Shown in pieces: positions 25,372 to 33,571 of a stretch of 64,000 bases of DNA; position 1 is the first letter of the stretch; every line of letters starts with the position of its first letter. A program made the position numbers and the translations under genes. Source of the stretch: Myxococcota bacterium (GTDB lineage Bacteria > Myxococcota_A > UBA796 > UBA2385). The notes beneath the pieces are model-generated. The model ran no database searches. It had not been told where the DNA came from and saw only the letters and a program-made list of their open reading frames with translations. The stretch is from assembly GCA_023150805.1 (NCBI GenBank), contig JAKLKF010000019.1:1-64000 (forward strand). Direction: 5' to 3'.

Positions 25372-25851
25372 TCACCGGTCCTCCCCGGGGGCGGGCAGGC
25401 TGGACAGGCCGGTGGTGCCCGTCTCCTGGTCCCACAGGCTCATGGCCTGCTCGAAGGCGCGCTCCCAGCGGCCGGCGTCCCAGACCTCGAACCAGTCCAG
25501 GCTGCTGTAGGCGACCAGCTCGCGGTCCAGGCCCGCCAGCTTGCGCAGCATCGGCGGGATCAGGACCCGGCCGTTGTTGTCGATGTCGACGGCCTGGCTG
25601 GTGGAGTCGATGGCCCGCAGGTAGACGATGGTCTTGCCGGCGAAGGGATCGGCGTCGCGGACCCGGCCCTTGACGATGCGGCGGTAGTCCTCGGGCGTGT
25701 AGAAGGACAGGCCCCCGCGGTTGCCCTGGTTGGCCACGACGACGAGCGAGTCCACCTCGGCCTTCTTCAGGGCCGCCCGGAGCGGGGACGGCAGGGTGAG
25801 CCGGCCCTTCGGGTCCAGGGTGAGCTGGGTGTGGAACTCTTCGTACTGCAT
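25372..25851 (-). CDS. mraZ: Transcriptional regulator MraZ
   Basis: A 159-residue protein with two AbrB-like SpoVT folds. The first contains TLDPKGRLTLPSPLR and the second VDIDNNGRVLIPPMLR; MraZ normally forms rings and represses or modulates its own operon. The ATG at 25851 gives the canonical N-terminus; a much longer open frame upstream is noncoding and Arg/Pro-rich. Its probable operator, four boxes with 10-bp periodicity, lies 79-113 nt upstream. Confidence 0.95.
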   Translation of the reverse strand: MQYEEFHTQLTLDPKGRLTLPSPLRAALKKAEVDSLVVVANQGNRGGLSFYTPEDYRRIVKGRVRDADPFAGKTIVYLRAIDSTSQAVDIDNNGRVLIPPMLRKLAGLDRELVAYSSLDWFEVWDAGRWERAFEQAMSLWDQETGTTGLSSLPAPGEDR

Positions 25852-26428
25852 GGGTGGCCAGGAGGGCGGTGGCCAGGAGGGAGGCGGCCGAGAGGGAGGG
25901 GCGAGACGAGGCGCGGCGCGCGCGTTCGTTCCACCGCGATCCACCATCACCCACTTCAGCCCACTTCTCAACCCGTTTTCGGGGTTTTTGCCCCCCGGTC
26001 CGTGAAATCCGGTTCGCACCCCGGACGGGGGGCGGACCCTGTGCCACGCGGGCGGTGGGCGCGCGGATCCCGGGTCGGCGCGGGCTGGCCGTCCTTCGCG
26101 TCCCGGTGGGGATCCTGGCCGGATCCGCCGGTGGGGCGCGCTTCGTGGAACGGGGGGGCGCGGCCGCGGGCGGCCGACGGTCGGCGGCGGGCGGGTGCGG
26201 CTGCGGCTGCGCAGCGGCCTGCGCAGCCCGGCTGGGTCGGGCTCCGGCGTGGAACGGACCCGCGCGGGCCGGGTGGGGGCGAGGTGGATCGAAGTGGATC
26301 GACCCGCGGGCTCCCGGGGGCCGCCCGGGGGTCGGAGGAGCCCAGGGGGGGAGGCGCGGGGTGTTGGCGCCGCGGGAGAGGCGGGCCGCGATAGGAGCAG
26401 CGGGGCCCCTGGGGCCCGCGGAGGGGCC
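25852..26428. other. Divergent spacer between mraZ and smpB
   Basis: About 580 bases with no recognised gene. Nearest mraZ is a duplicated GGTGGCCAGGAGGG sequence (about 25852-25884), then the MraZ boxes at 25930-25964 and an A/T-richer stretch (25965-26020), probably the dcw promoter zone. The remainder toward smpB is extremely GC-rich. Confidence 0.55.
25930..25964 (-). promoter_or_regulatory. MraZ operator: four boxes with 10-bp periodicity
   Basis: On the minus strand the pentamers are GTGGG (25964-25960), GTGGG (25954-25950), GTGGA (25944-25940) and GTGGA (25934-25930), each separated by exactly 5 nt. Known MraZ sites are repeats of GTGGG/TGGGA-type boxes with 5-nt spacers upstream of mraZ, so this is a close match. 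Confidence 0.8.
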
Positions 26429-26917
26429 ATGGCCCGCAAGGAGCCGGCTGGCGCCGGCAAGGACGCGCCGCGGCGCATCATCGCCGAGAACCGCAAGGCG
26501 CGGCACGAGTACGAGATCCTCGAGCGCATCGAGGCCGGGCTGGTCCTGCTGGGCAGCGAGACCAAGTCGCTGCGGGACGGCAAGGGCAACGTGGCCGAGG
26601 CCTGGGTGCGGATCGAGGACGGCGAGGCGTGGCTGGTCGACGCGCACATCTCGCCCTACCCGCAGGCGGGGCCCTACCAGAACCACGTGCCCACCCGCCC
26701 CCGCAAGCTGCTGCTGAAGGCCGAGGAGCTGGTCCGCCTGCAGAAGCGCACCCAGGAGAAGGGGCTGACCCTGGTGCCGCTGGTGCTCTACTTCCAGGGG
26801 CCGTGGGTCAAGGTGGAGCTGGGGCTGGCGCGCGGGCGGAAGCTGCACGACAAGCGGGAGGCCATCAAGGAGCGGGAGGGCGAGCGCGAGGCCCGGCGCG
26901 CCATGGGCCGGGGCTGA
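26429..26917 (+). CDS. smpB: SsrA-binding protein SmpB
   Basis: A 162-residue tmRNA partner for rescuing stalled ribosomes. Conserved IIAENRKARHEYEIL, GLVLLGSETKSLR, EAWLVDAHISPY and NHVPTRPRKLLL are present. The C-terminal lysine/arginine-rich tail (HDKREAIKEREGERE) normally enters the mRNA channel. The start ATG has GGAGGGG immediately upstream. No ssrA gene is visible next to it. Confidence 0.96.
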   Translation: MARKEPAGAGKDAPRRIIAENRKARHEYEILERIEAGLVLLGSETKSLRDGKGNVAEAWVRIEDGEAWLVDAHISPYPQAGPYQNHVPTRPRKLLLKAEELVRLQKRTQEKGLTLVPLVLYFQGPWVKVELGLARGRKLHDKREAIKEREGEREARRAMGRG

Positions 26918-26952
26918 GCCCGCCCCTGCGCGAACGTTGCACCGGTCGGGCT

Positions 26953-26981
26953 TTGCCCCGCCCTCCGGGCTGGGGTAATCG
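26953..26981 (+). promoter_or_regulatory. Predicted promoter, leaderless-type, of the VKOR-DsbA gene
   Basis: TTGCCC (26953-26958) and TAATCG (26976-26981) are separated by 17 nt. The -10 ends 6 nt before the ATG and there is no Shine-Dalgarno, so transcription would begin at or next to the start codon. Confidence 0.5.
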
Positions 26982-26987
26982 CCGGCA

Positions 26988-28265
26988 ATGCAAGGCAACC
27001 TCCTCCTCGTCGTCGGCGGCGTGCTCGTCGGCTGGACCCTCAGCGGCCTGCTCCTGTGGAAGGACCGCCGCCTCGGCATCGCCATGGCCTCGGCGATGGG
27101 CCTGCTCGTGGCGCTGTACCTGGGCGCACAGCACCTGGACTCGGCGGGCGCCTCGCTCTGCTCGATCAACCAGGTCTTCGACTGCGACAAGGTGAACCGC
27201 AGCCAGTACTCCGAGGTGATGGGCATCCCCATCGCCCTGCTGGGAGCCGGCTTCTACGCGGCGGTGCTGGCCGCGGCGGTGCTGGGGCGGTTGAACCCGG
27301 ACAAGTACCCCCGCACCGGCTCGCTGGTGCTGGCCGGCGCCGCGCTCAGCGTCGTGTACTCGGCCTTCCTGGCCTGGGCCAGCGTGAAGCTCGGCGCCTG
27401 GTGCCTGCTGTGCATCTCGATGTACGGCGTCAACCTGCTCCTGCTGGTCGGCGGCTGGACCTCGCGCCACCCCGACGGCCTGGTCGCCGCCCTGGGAGAC
27501 CGGGAGGACCGCTCCCTGTCGACCATGCTGACCGCCGGGCTGGTCGTCTTCGTCGCCAGCATGGGCTGGTACAACATGCAGAAGGGCGGCGCCGTGGCCG
27601 AGGTCAAGGGCGCCCAGGGCGGACAGGACGAGACGGCGGCCTATGCCCAGCTCATGGAGCAGACGCGCGGGACGCTCACGCTGGACGGCACCGAGCCGGT
27701 CCTCGGTGACCCTGGCGCCCCCTACACCGTCGTCGAGTTCGCCGACTTCGAGTGCCCCGCCTGCGCCTCCGTCACGCCGATGATGCACGAGCTGGTCGAG
27801 CGGAACCCCAACGTCAAGGTGGTGTTCAAGCAGTACCCGCTGTCGAACATCTGCAACCCGAACATCGGCCGCGAGTTCCACAAGAACGCCTGCCGCGCGG
27901 CCTCCGCCGCCGAGTGCGCCCACCAGCAGGGCCGGTTCTGGGACATGACCTACCTGCTCTTCAAGAACCAGACCGAGCTGGACGCCGACGGCATCAGCTT
28001 CATGGCCGAGCAGGTCGGGCTGGACGCGGCCGCCTTCACCGCCTGCATGGGCGACCCGTCCACCCTGGCCTCGATCCAGGCCGACGTCGCGGCCGGCGAG
28101 CGGCTCGGCATCGACGGCACGCCCGCCCTCTTCCTGCACGGGATCGCCGAAGGGCAGTGGGTCGCCCTGACCGCCGGCCCCGAGGGCGCCGAGCTGCTGG
28201 TGCGCGCCCACGCGCAGGGCAAGACCCTGCCGCCGCCGCCCCCGCCCGCCCCCCACGACCACTGA
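26988..28265 (+). CDS. VKOR-DsbA fusion: disulfide bond-forming membrane protein
   Basis: A 425-residue protein. Residues 1-190 are a bacterial vitamin-K-epoxide-reductase domain with about five membrane helices, the loop cysteines Cys58 and Cys66 (SLCSINQVFDC) and the quinone-side WCLLC motif (Cys139, Cys142). After another helix (about 180-195), residues 235-420 form a DsbA-like thioredoxin domain with the CPAC active site (256-259) and a GTPALFL cis-Pro loop. Such fusions oxidise periplasmic protein thiols and recycle electrons to quinone, replacing DsbA plus DsbB. A Pro/His-rich tail ends the protein. It may be the first gene of a unit with prmA (6-nt gap). Confidence 0.92.
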   Translation: MQGNLLLVVGGVLVGWTLSGLLLWKDRRLGIAMASAMGLLVALYLGAQHLDSAGASLCSINQVFDCDKVNRSQYSEVMGIPIALLGAGFYAAVLAAAVLGRLNPDKYPRTGSLVLAGAALSVVYSAFLAWASVKLGAWCLLCISMYGVNLLLLVGGWTSRHPDGLVAALGDREDRSLSTMLTAGLVVFVASMGWYNMQKGGAVAEVKGAQGGQDETAAYAQLMEQTRGTLTLDGTEPVLGDPGAPYTVVEFADFECPACASVTPMMHELVERNPNVKVVFKQYPLSNICNPNIGREFHKNACRAASAAECAHQQGRFWDMTYLLFKNQTELDADGISFMAEQVGLDAAAFTACMGDPSTLASIQADVAAGERLGIDGTPALFLHGIAEGQWVALTAGPEGAELLVRAHAQGKTLPPPPPPAPHDH

Positions 28266-28271
28266 GCGGCC

Positions 28272-29153
28272 ATGGCAGCCTGGGCCGAGGTGTCCGTCAT
28301 GGTGGCGCGTGAGCGCCTGGACCTGCTCAGCACGCGCATGATGGACCTGGGCGCCGTCGGGCTGCAGGAGGACCTGCCCCCGGGCACGGCGCCCCAGTAC
28401 AAGCAGCCCTGGGAGAAGGGCCCGCCGCCGCCTCCGCCGCCGGTCGTGCTGCTGCGCGGCTGGTGGCCGGGAGAGGGCTTCGCCGCAGGCTGGGGGGAGC
28501 TGGAGCGCGCCATCGCCCGCGCGGCCGGAGCGGCGCCGCGGTGGGTCCCGGTGCGGGACGAGGACTGGGCGGAGACCTGGCGCGCGGCCTTCCAGCGCGT
28601 CGAGATCAGCGCCGAGGTGGCGGTGGCGCCACCCTGGCTGGCCCGGGAGGGAGACCTGGTCATCGACCCGGGCATGGCCTTCGGCACCGGGGAGCACCCC
28701 ACGACCCGCGCCTGCCTGCGGTGGACGGATCGCCTGGCGCAGGCCGGCGGGTCCTGCCTGGACGTCGGCACCGGATCGGGGGTCGTGGCCCTGCTGGCCG
28801 CGCGCCGGGGGATGGCCGCCCGCGGCATCGACATCGACGCCGACGCCGTCGCCGCCTCGCGCGAGAACGCGGCGCGCAACGGGGTGGTCGCGGACTTCGA
28901 CGACACGCCGCTGCAGCGGGTGCCCGGTCGCTTCGACCTGGTGGTGGCCAACATCTTCGCCGAGGTCCTGGTCCGCCTCGCGCCGGACCTGGCGCGCCGC
29001 ACCGGGCGGTGGCTGGTGCTGGCGGGCATCCTGGCCGACCGGGCCGACGCCGTCCTGGCCGCGATGGGCGCGCAGGGCCTGGTCCTCCAGGCCCGCGAGG
29101 ACGAGGGGGAGTGGGTGGCGCTGGTGCTGCAGCGCCCCGAGGGGGCGGGGTGA
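28272..29153 (+). CDS. prmA: Ribosomal protein L11 methyltransferase-like
   Basis: A 293-residue SAM methyltransferase. The hallmark IDPGMAFGTGEHPTTR is at about 133-148, followed by motif I LDVGTGSGVVALLA, IDIDADAVAASRENAARNG and the NIFAEVL active-site segment. PrmA methylates lysines and the N-terminus of ribosomal protein L11. The N-terminal domain is short and contains a Pro run near 50-57 that is unusual for the family. Its stop overlaps the start of rsmE (GTGA), as is common for these two. Confidence 0.92.
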   Translation: MAAWAEVSVMVARERLDLLSTRMMDLGAVGLQEDLPPGTAPQYKQPWEKGPPPPPPPVVLLRGWWPGEGFAAGWGELERAIARAAGAAPRWVPVRDEDWAETWRAAFQRVEISAEVAVAPPWLAREGDLVIDPGMAFGTGEHPTTRACLRWTDRLAQAGGSCLDVGTGSGVVALLAARRGMAARGIDIDADAVAASRENAARNGVVADFDDTPLQRVPGRFDLVVANIFAEVLVRLAPDLARRTGRWLVLAGILADRADAVLAAMGAQGLVLQAREDEGEWVALVLQRPEGAG

Positions 29154-29821
29154 GGCGCTTCCGCGCCCCCGTCCTCCCTGGTCCCGGCCTGCCGGTGACC
29201 CTGGAGGAGGACTCCTCGCACCACCTGCTGCGCGTGACCGGCGTGGCGCCCGGCGAGGCGGTCCTGCTCTTCGACGGCGCCGGGCAGGAGGCCGAGGCCG
29301 TCCTGGTGGGGGCGGACGCGGGGCGTGCCCGCCTGACCCAGGTCGGCGCCGCCCGCGCGGTCGCCGTCCCCGAGGTCCACCTGCTGATCGGCGTCAGCAA
29401 GCACGCGGCGATGGACCTGTTGCTGCGCATGGCCACCGAGCTGGGCGTGCGCCGGATCCAGCCGGTGTTGACCTCGCGCTGTGTGGCGACCGGCGAGCGC
29501 GTCGACCGCTGGGAGCGCATCACCGAGAGCGCGGCGGCCCAGTGTGGTCGCGCGGACCTGCCCGAGATCGCGCCGGTGCGGCGCCTGGACCAGGCGTTGG
29601 CGGCCGTGCCCCTCGACCTCGAGCGTCGGGTGCTGGTCCCCGGCGGGCCGCGGCGCGCGCCGGCGGTGCCGCCCTGCGCGCTGCTGGTCGGCCCCGAGGG
29701 CGGACTGAGCGAGGCCGAGGTGCAGCAGGCCGTCGCGTCGGGCTTCTCGCCCGAGGGCCTGGGTGCCCGCGTGCTGCGCGTGGACACCGCGGTGGCGGCG
29801 GCGCTGGCGCGCCTGCTCTGA
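29150..29821 (+). CDS. rsmE: 16S rRNA (uracil-1498-N3)-methyltransferase RsmE
   Basis: A 223-residue SPOUT-fold methyltransferase. The N-terminal PUA-like region has EEDSSHHLLRVTGVAPGE. The catalytic knot contains KHAAMDLLLRMATELGV, LLVGPEGGLSEAEV and LGARVLRVDTAV (usually LRxETA; the Val-Asp-Thr variant is mild). The GTG start overlaps the prmA stop, fixing the start. Convergent with the lipoprotein gene at 29854. Confidence 0.92.
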   Translation: MRRFRAPVLPGPGLPVTLEEDSSHHLLRVTGVAPGEAVLLFDGAGQEAEAVLVGADAGRARLTQVGAARAVAVPEVHLLIGVSKHAAMDLLLRMATELGVRRIQPVLTSRCVATGERVDRWERITESAAAQCGRADLPEIAPVRRLDQALAAVPLDLERRVLVPGGPRRAPAVPPCALLVGPEGGLSEAEVQQAVASGFSPEGLGARVLRVDTAVAAALARLL

Positions 29822-29853
29822 GCGCGCGCCGGAGTCCGCGCGGCGCCGTCGGC

Positions 29854-32085
29854 TCAGGCCTGGGTCTTGCGGTCCTTGCGGCGCCGGGCCAGCGCCAGCA
29901 GGCCAAAGGCGCCGGGCACCAGCAGGGCGCTGCTACCGCCGCCGCAGCCGGACTTGACCGTCGACTCCTGCACCTCGCACTCGCCACCACCCTCGGCCAC
30001 GACGGTGATGTCGATGTTGCAGAAGTCCACGTTCATGCTGGGGTCGGCCACCTGCACCGCGAAGGTGTAGGTCTCCTTGTCCTTGTTGCCCTCGATGGCG
30101 GCCGGCGCGGTGAAGGTCACCGAGGGCGCCGCCAGCAGGTCCAGGCCGTTGTAGCCCTGGGCGGTGAGCTTGCTGTCCTGCTGCCAGGAGTAGGAGACGT
30201 TGTCGCCGTCTCCGTCGAAGACGAAGGTCTTCAGCGTGACCTGCTCCCCGACGGCGATCGTCGTCTTGTCCGCGCGGATGCAGCCGATGATCAGCGGGTC
30301 GCTGTCGAGGTCGACGCAGCCGTCGCGCTCGTCGGAGAGGCCGTTGCAGTCGTTGTCCACGCCGTCGCAGAACTCGGTCGCCGTCGGGCTGATCGACTCC
30401 TCTCCGTCGTCGCAGTCGCCCTCGGCCTCGGAGTAGCCGTCGCCGTCGTCGTCGGCGAGGGTGGTGCCCTCGTCGGCGCGTCCGTCGCAGTCGTTGTCGC
30501 GGTAGTCCGGCGTCTCCTCGGCGCCCGGGAAGGTCGCGTCGTCGTCGTCGTCGCAGTCGCCCGCGGCCTCGGAGTAGCTGTCGCCGTCGTCGTCGGTGCC
30601 CTCCGTCCCCTCGTCGATGGTCCCGTCGCAGTCGTTGTCCTCGCCGTCGTAGCGCTCGCGGGCCGCCGGGAAGCTGTTCGGGTCGCCGTCGTCGCAGTCG
30701 ACGGCGGTCTCGCCGTCGGTCCCGTACCCGTCGCCGTCGTCGTCGCTGGCCGGGTAGGTCGTGCGGTAGAGCACGGTCGTCGCGGCGTCGGTGACGTTGC
30801 CGGCGCTGTCGATGGCCCGGACGATGATCGTGTCGGTGCCGCGCCCCAGCTTGTCGCGGGGCACCTTGGCCTCGACGTAGCCGCTCTCGTCGGGGGCGTA
30901 GAAGGTCTCGACCAGGGTCGGCGTCTCGGTGTTCAGCACGCCGGAGCGGATGGTCAGCTTGAGGGTGTCGGCGGGCTGGTTGCAGTCCCAGACCTCGAAG
31001 ACGACGTCCAGGTCCTGTCCGTTGAGGTGCTCGTAGCCCACCGTCGGCGAGACGATGGTCACGCTGGGCTTGCACTCCTCGGGGTCGGTCCCGACGTTGC
31101 CCTGCATGGCGATGTCGACGGCCGGCTCGTCGGGGTCGTTGGAGGGGATCCACAGCACGCAGTTCACGCCGTCGTCGGACAGGGGCGTGAAGGTCACCTC
31201 GACGCCGGTGAGCGCGTCGGCGGCCAGCACCGTGTCCAGGCCCCAGCTCCAGTCGATGGCGAAGCCCTCTTCGCAGGTCGCGTCGAGGTAGGGCGCGCCG
31301 AGCAGGAGATCGCCCTCGCCGGTGTTCGCCACGTCGACGAGCAGGGTCAGGTCGTCGCCCTCCCAGACCGTGCCGAAGTCGAGCGCACGCGGGGAGACGT
31401 AGATGTTCGGGGCGCCCTTGTCGCCGGCGCCGGTCAGCAGGACCGTCTGGAAGGCGGTGTTCGGGTCGTCCCAGTACAGCTGCTCCTCGTCCTCCCCGAT
31501 GTTGGTCTGGGTCTCGGTGGCGATGGTGACGGAGCCGTAGATCGAGCCGATGCGCTCGGGCTGCAGGGTCACGTCGACCGGCAGCTTGCAGCCGGGCGGC
31601 ACGATCCGGTCGGCCACGTCGATGTCGCCGCCGCCGTCGCCACCCCAGCCGCCAGTGTCCACCTGCGAGATCGGCACCGGCGCGCCCTTGGCCCCGCCCG
31701 TGTCGCCCGAGCCGCCGTCGCCCGACCCGCTGTCGGTGCCGCCGCCGTCCCCGGCGCCGCCGTCCCCGGCGCCGCCATCCCCCGTGCCACCGTCCCCGCC
31801 CTGCCCGTCGGGGCAGCTCACGTTGACGAAGTCGTAGGAGACCGACCAGTTCTCCTCCATCTCGTCGACGTTCAGGGTGATGTCTCCCACGCCCAGGGGC
31901 ATGTCGCCCTCGTTCTGGATCCAGAACCGCCGGGTCTCGCTCTCTCCCCAGGCCAGCGAGCCGAAGTCCAGGGACTCGGTCGACGTGGTCATGATCGGGT
32001 AGCAGACCTCGACCTCCTGGACCTGGTCGCCTCGGCAAGCAGCCAGGAGCAGCCCGGGGATCAGCAGGTGCAGGGCGCGGTTCAT
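29854..32085 (-). CDS. Large surface lipoprotein with MopE-like repeats and MYXO-CTERM-like tag
   Basis: A 743-residue secreted protein. A lipobox LLAAC places Cys17 as lipidation site. Next come a choice-of-anchor/HYDIN-like Ig segment (DFGSLAWGES), an Asp/Gly linker (about 93-135), a second HYDIN-like segment (LDFGTVWEGDD) and a third Ig-like region. About 455-600 holds three DxDGDGY...DCDD / DGxDNDCDG repeats typical of MopE-type putative metal-binding proteins, followed by a PKD-like domain. The C-terminus, SGCGGGSSALLVPGAFG then LLALARRRKDRK, is Cys-hydrophobic-basic and matches the MYXO-CTERM sorting tag. Carrying both an N-terminal lipobox and a C-terminal tag is unusual. Its promoter is at 32127-32156. 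Confidence 0.85.
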   Translation of the reverse strand: MNRALHLLIPGLLLAACRGDQVQEVEVCYPIMTTSTESLDFGSLAWGESETRRFWIQNEGDMPLGVGDITLNVDEMEENWSVSYDFVNVSCPDGQGGDGGTGDGGAGDGGAGDGGGTDSGSGDGGSGDTGGAKGAPVPISQVDTGGWGGDGGGDIDVADRIVPPGCKLPVDVTLQPERIGSIYGSVTIATETQTNIGEDEEQLYWDDPNTAFQTVLLTGAGDKGAPNIYVSPRALDFGTVWEGDDLTLLVDVANTGEGDLLLGAPYLDATCEEGFAIDWSWGLDTVLAADALTGVEVTFTPLSDDGVNCVLWIPSNDPDEPAVDIAMQGNVGTDPEECKPSVTIVSPTVGYEHLNGQDLDVVFEVWDCNQPADTLKLTIRSGVLNTETPTLVETFYAPDESGYVEAKVPRDKLGRGTDTIIVRAIDSAGNVTDAATTVLYRTTYPASDDDGDGYGTDGETAVDCDDGDPNSFPAARERYDGEDNDCDGTIDEGTEGTDDDGDSYSEAAGDCDDDDDATFPGAEETPDYRDNDCDGRADEGTTLADDDGDGYSEAEGDCDDGEESISPTATEFCDGVDNDCNGLSDERDGCVDLDSDPLIIGCIRADKTTIAVGEQVTLKTFVFDGDGDNVSYSWQQDSKLTAQGYNGLDLLAAPSVTFTAPAAIEGNKDKETYTFAVQVADPSMNVDFCNIDITVVAEGGGECEVQESTVKSGCGGGSSALLVPGAFGLLALARRRKDRKTQA

Positions 32086-32126
32086 GGTTCGGCTCCAGGG
32101 GGTCGCGGCACGACGGCGTCGGCGTC

Positions 32127-32156
32127 GTTGTAGCCGTCGCGCGACCTGGATGTCAA
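32127..32156 (-). promoter_or_regulatory. Sigma-70-type promoter of the MYXO-CTERM lipoprotein
   Basis: A perfect TTGACA (32156-32151) and TACAAC (32132-32127) are separated by 18 nt, 42 nt before the ATG at 32085. It is the best -35 box in the window. Confidence 0.6.
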
Positions 32157-32178
32157 CGCCGTGTCTGGAGCGGCGCGG

Positions 32179-32799
32179 CTACAGCAGGTGGCCCGACTTC
32201 GCGCGCTTGGTCTCCAGGTAGAACGAGTTGTGGTGGTTGGCCCGCATCACGTGCGGGATGCGCCCGGTGACCTCGATGCCGTGCTCGGCCAGGCCCCGCA
32301 GCTTGTTCGGGTTGTTGGTGATCAGGTGCACGCTCTCCACGCCGAGCTGGCGCAGCATCTCGGCCGCGACGTCGTAGCGCCGCATGTCGTCGGGGAAACC
32401 CAGGGCGTGGTTCGCCTCGACGGTGTCCATGCCCTGCTCCTGCAGCGCATAGGCGCGGATCTTGTTGACCAGCCCGATGCCCCGGCCCTCCTGGCGCAGG
32501 TACACCACCGCGCCGCGCTCCTGGCCGCCGATATAGGTCAGGGCCGCCTCGAGCTGGTCGCGACAGTCGCAGCGCAGGCTGCCCATCACATCGCCGGTGA
32601 AGCACTCGCTGTGGATGCGCACCGGCAGGTCGGTCGCCCCCTCCAGCTCGCCGCGAGCGATGACGGCGTGCTCCTTGCCGTCGATGACGCTCTCGAAGGC
32701 GTAGACGTCGAAGTCGCCGAAGCGGCTGGGCAGCCGCGCGCGCGCTCCGACGCTGACGAGGGCGTGGATGTTGTCCTGGGTCTTCCGCATGGTCTTCAT
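32179..32799 (-). CDS. ribA: GTP cyclohydrolase II
   Basis: A 206-residue single-domain enzyme for the first committed step of riboflavin synthesis from GTP. The zinc ligands are Cys66, Cys77 and Cys79 (CFTGDVMGSLRCDC), the catalytic motif is RQEGRGIGL (102-110), and TNNPNK and HHNSFYL follow. There is no fused DHBP synthase (RibB) domain. The ATG at 32799 has GGAGG with 7-nt spacing; a longer frame upstream lacks support. It is preceded by a leader with several stable hairpins. Confidence 0.95.
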   Translation of the reverse strand: MKTMRKTQDNIHALVSVGARARLPSRFGDFDVYAFESVIDGKEHAVIARGELEGATDLPVRIHSECFTGDVMGSLRCDCRDQLEAALTYIGGQERGAVVYLRQEGRGIGLVNKIRAYALQEQGMDTVEANHALGFPDDMRRYDVAAEMLRQLGVESVHLITNNPNKLRGLAEHGIEVTGRIPHVMRANHHNSFYLETKRAKSGHLL

Positions 32800-32990
32800 C
32801 AGCCTGCCTCCGTGTCCTGGGACGGGCGGCGCTCGGCGCCGACCTGCGACTGCCGGCAGGCAGCCGCGTGGGTTCTTCACCCTTCTCGGCGCAGGATTGC
32901 GCCGACGGCCACGCGTGTGCCGTTGTTGGGGGGCTCTGGTGAGAGCCCTCCCCTCTTAGTGGCGTGGGCAGGCGCGTCAACCGGGGCAAC
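32800..32990 (-). other. Structured leader region of ribA
   Basis: Stable hairpins lie at 32828-32840 (GGCGC/GCGCC), 32850-32859 (CTGCCGGCAG), 32887-32904 (CGGCGCA/TGCGCCG) and 32931-32948 (GGGCTCT/AGAGCCC). On the minus strand a GAAGGGTGAAGAACCC block (about 32882-32867) resembles one segment of the FMN riboswitch. The CCGGCGGT and CCGACNGT blocks are not found, so I do not call an FMN riboswitch. The outermost hairpin may be the HU gene terminator. Confidence 0.35.
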
Positions 32991-33095
32991 CGTCGCGCCC
33001 GGCCTGCGGCCCCCAAACGCCGCGCGGGCGGAGGCGCACCTCCACCCGCGCAAGTGCACGCCGCGACCGGATCGTGGCGTGGCAGCTGCCCCGGA

Positions 33096-33371
33096 TCAGA
33101 CGTTGAGGGCTTCCTTGAGGCCCTTGCCGGCGCGGAAGCCGGGGATGCGGACCGGGGAGACGCTCATCTTGTCGCCGTTCTTGGGGTTGTGACCCGTGAA
33201 GCCGCTGCGGTGCTGGACCTTGAAGGTGCCGAAGTCACTGATCGTGACCTTCTCGCCGCGGACCAGGGCGTCGTGGATCGTGTTGAAGACGAGGTTGATG
33301 TACTGGGCGGCGCGGACCTTGGGGATGCCGGCTTCGTTGGCGAGGGCGGTGGTCAGATCGGCCTTGTTCAT
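33096..33371 (-). CDS. HU/IHF-family DNA-binding protein
   Basis: A 91-residue histone-like protein. It begins MNKADLTTALANEAG and has VTISDFGTFKV, the flexible DNA-wrapping arm GHNPKNGDKMSVSP with the conserved NPKNG, and ends VRIPGFRAGKGLKEAL. HU dimers bend and compact DNA. The ATG at 33371 has GGAG with 5-nt spacing. It is preceded by an unusually A/T-rich promoter zone containing an inverted repeat (33572-33597). Confidence 0.95.
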   Translation of the reverse strand: MNKADLTTALANEAGIPKVRAAQYINLVFNTIHDALVRGEKVTISDFGTFKVQHRSGFTGHNPKNGDKMSVSPVRIPGFRAGKGLKEALNV

Positions 33372-33571
33372 GGCGGCTCCAGGTGGCGGAGAGGGGGCGG
33401 AGGGGGCCGGATTGTGATTGTTATGACTATCCGGTGTCTGTCGGCGTTGCTCGACGACCTGGCTTGGACCCCAGCGGAGGGGTCTCCGGCAGGCGATACG
33501 GTCGTACCTTGGTTTCGCCAGAGATGCGAGCGGGCGTGGCGGTTTTTTTCGTTCCGCCGGCACCGGTTAAA

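Noticed and set aside
25972-25990. Rho-independent terminator (CCCG-TTTT-CGGG followed by GTTTTT) on the plus strand
   Set aside because: The stem is only 4 bp and no plus-strand gene precedes it; it lies in the dcw promoter region.
32800-32900. FMN riboswitch upstream of ribA
   Set aside because: Only one AGGGTGAA block resembles the aptamer; the CCGGCGGT, GGTGAAATTCC and CCGAC blocks were not found.
32877-33059. 60-residue minus-strand leader peptide upstream of ribA
   Set aside because: No ribosome-binding site or regulatory codon run; the start lies in GC-rich intergenic DNA with no support.
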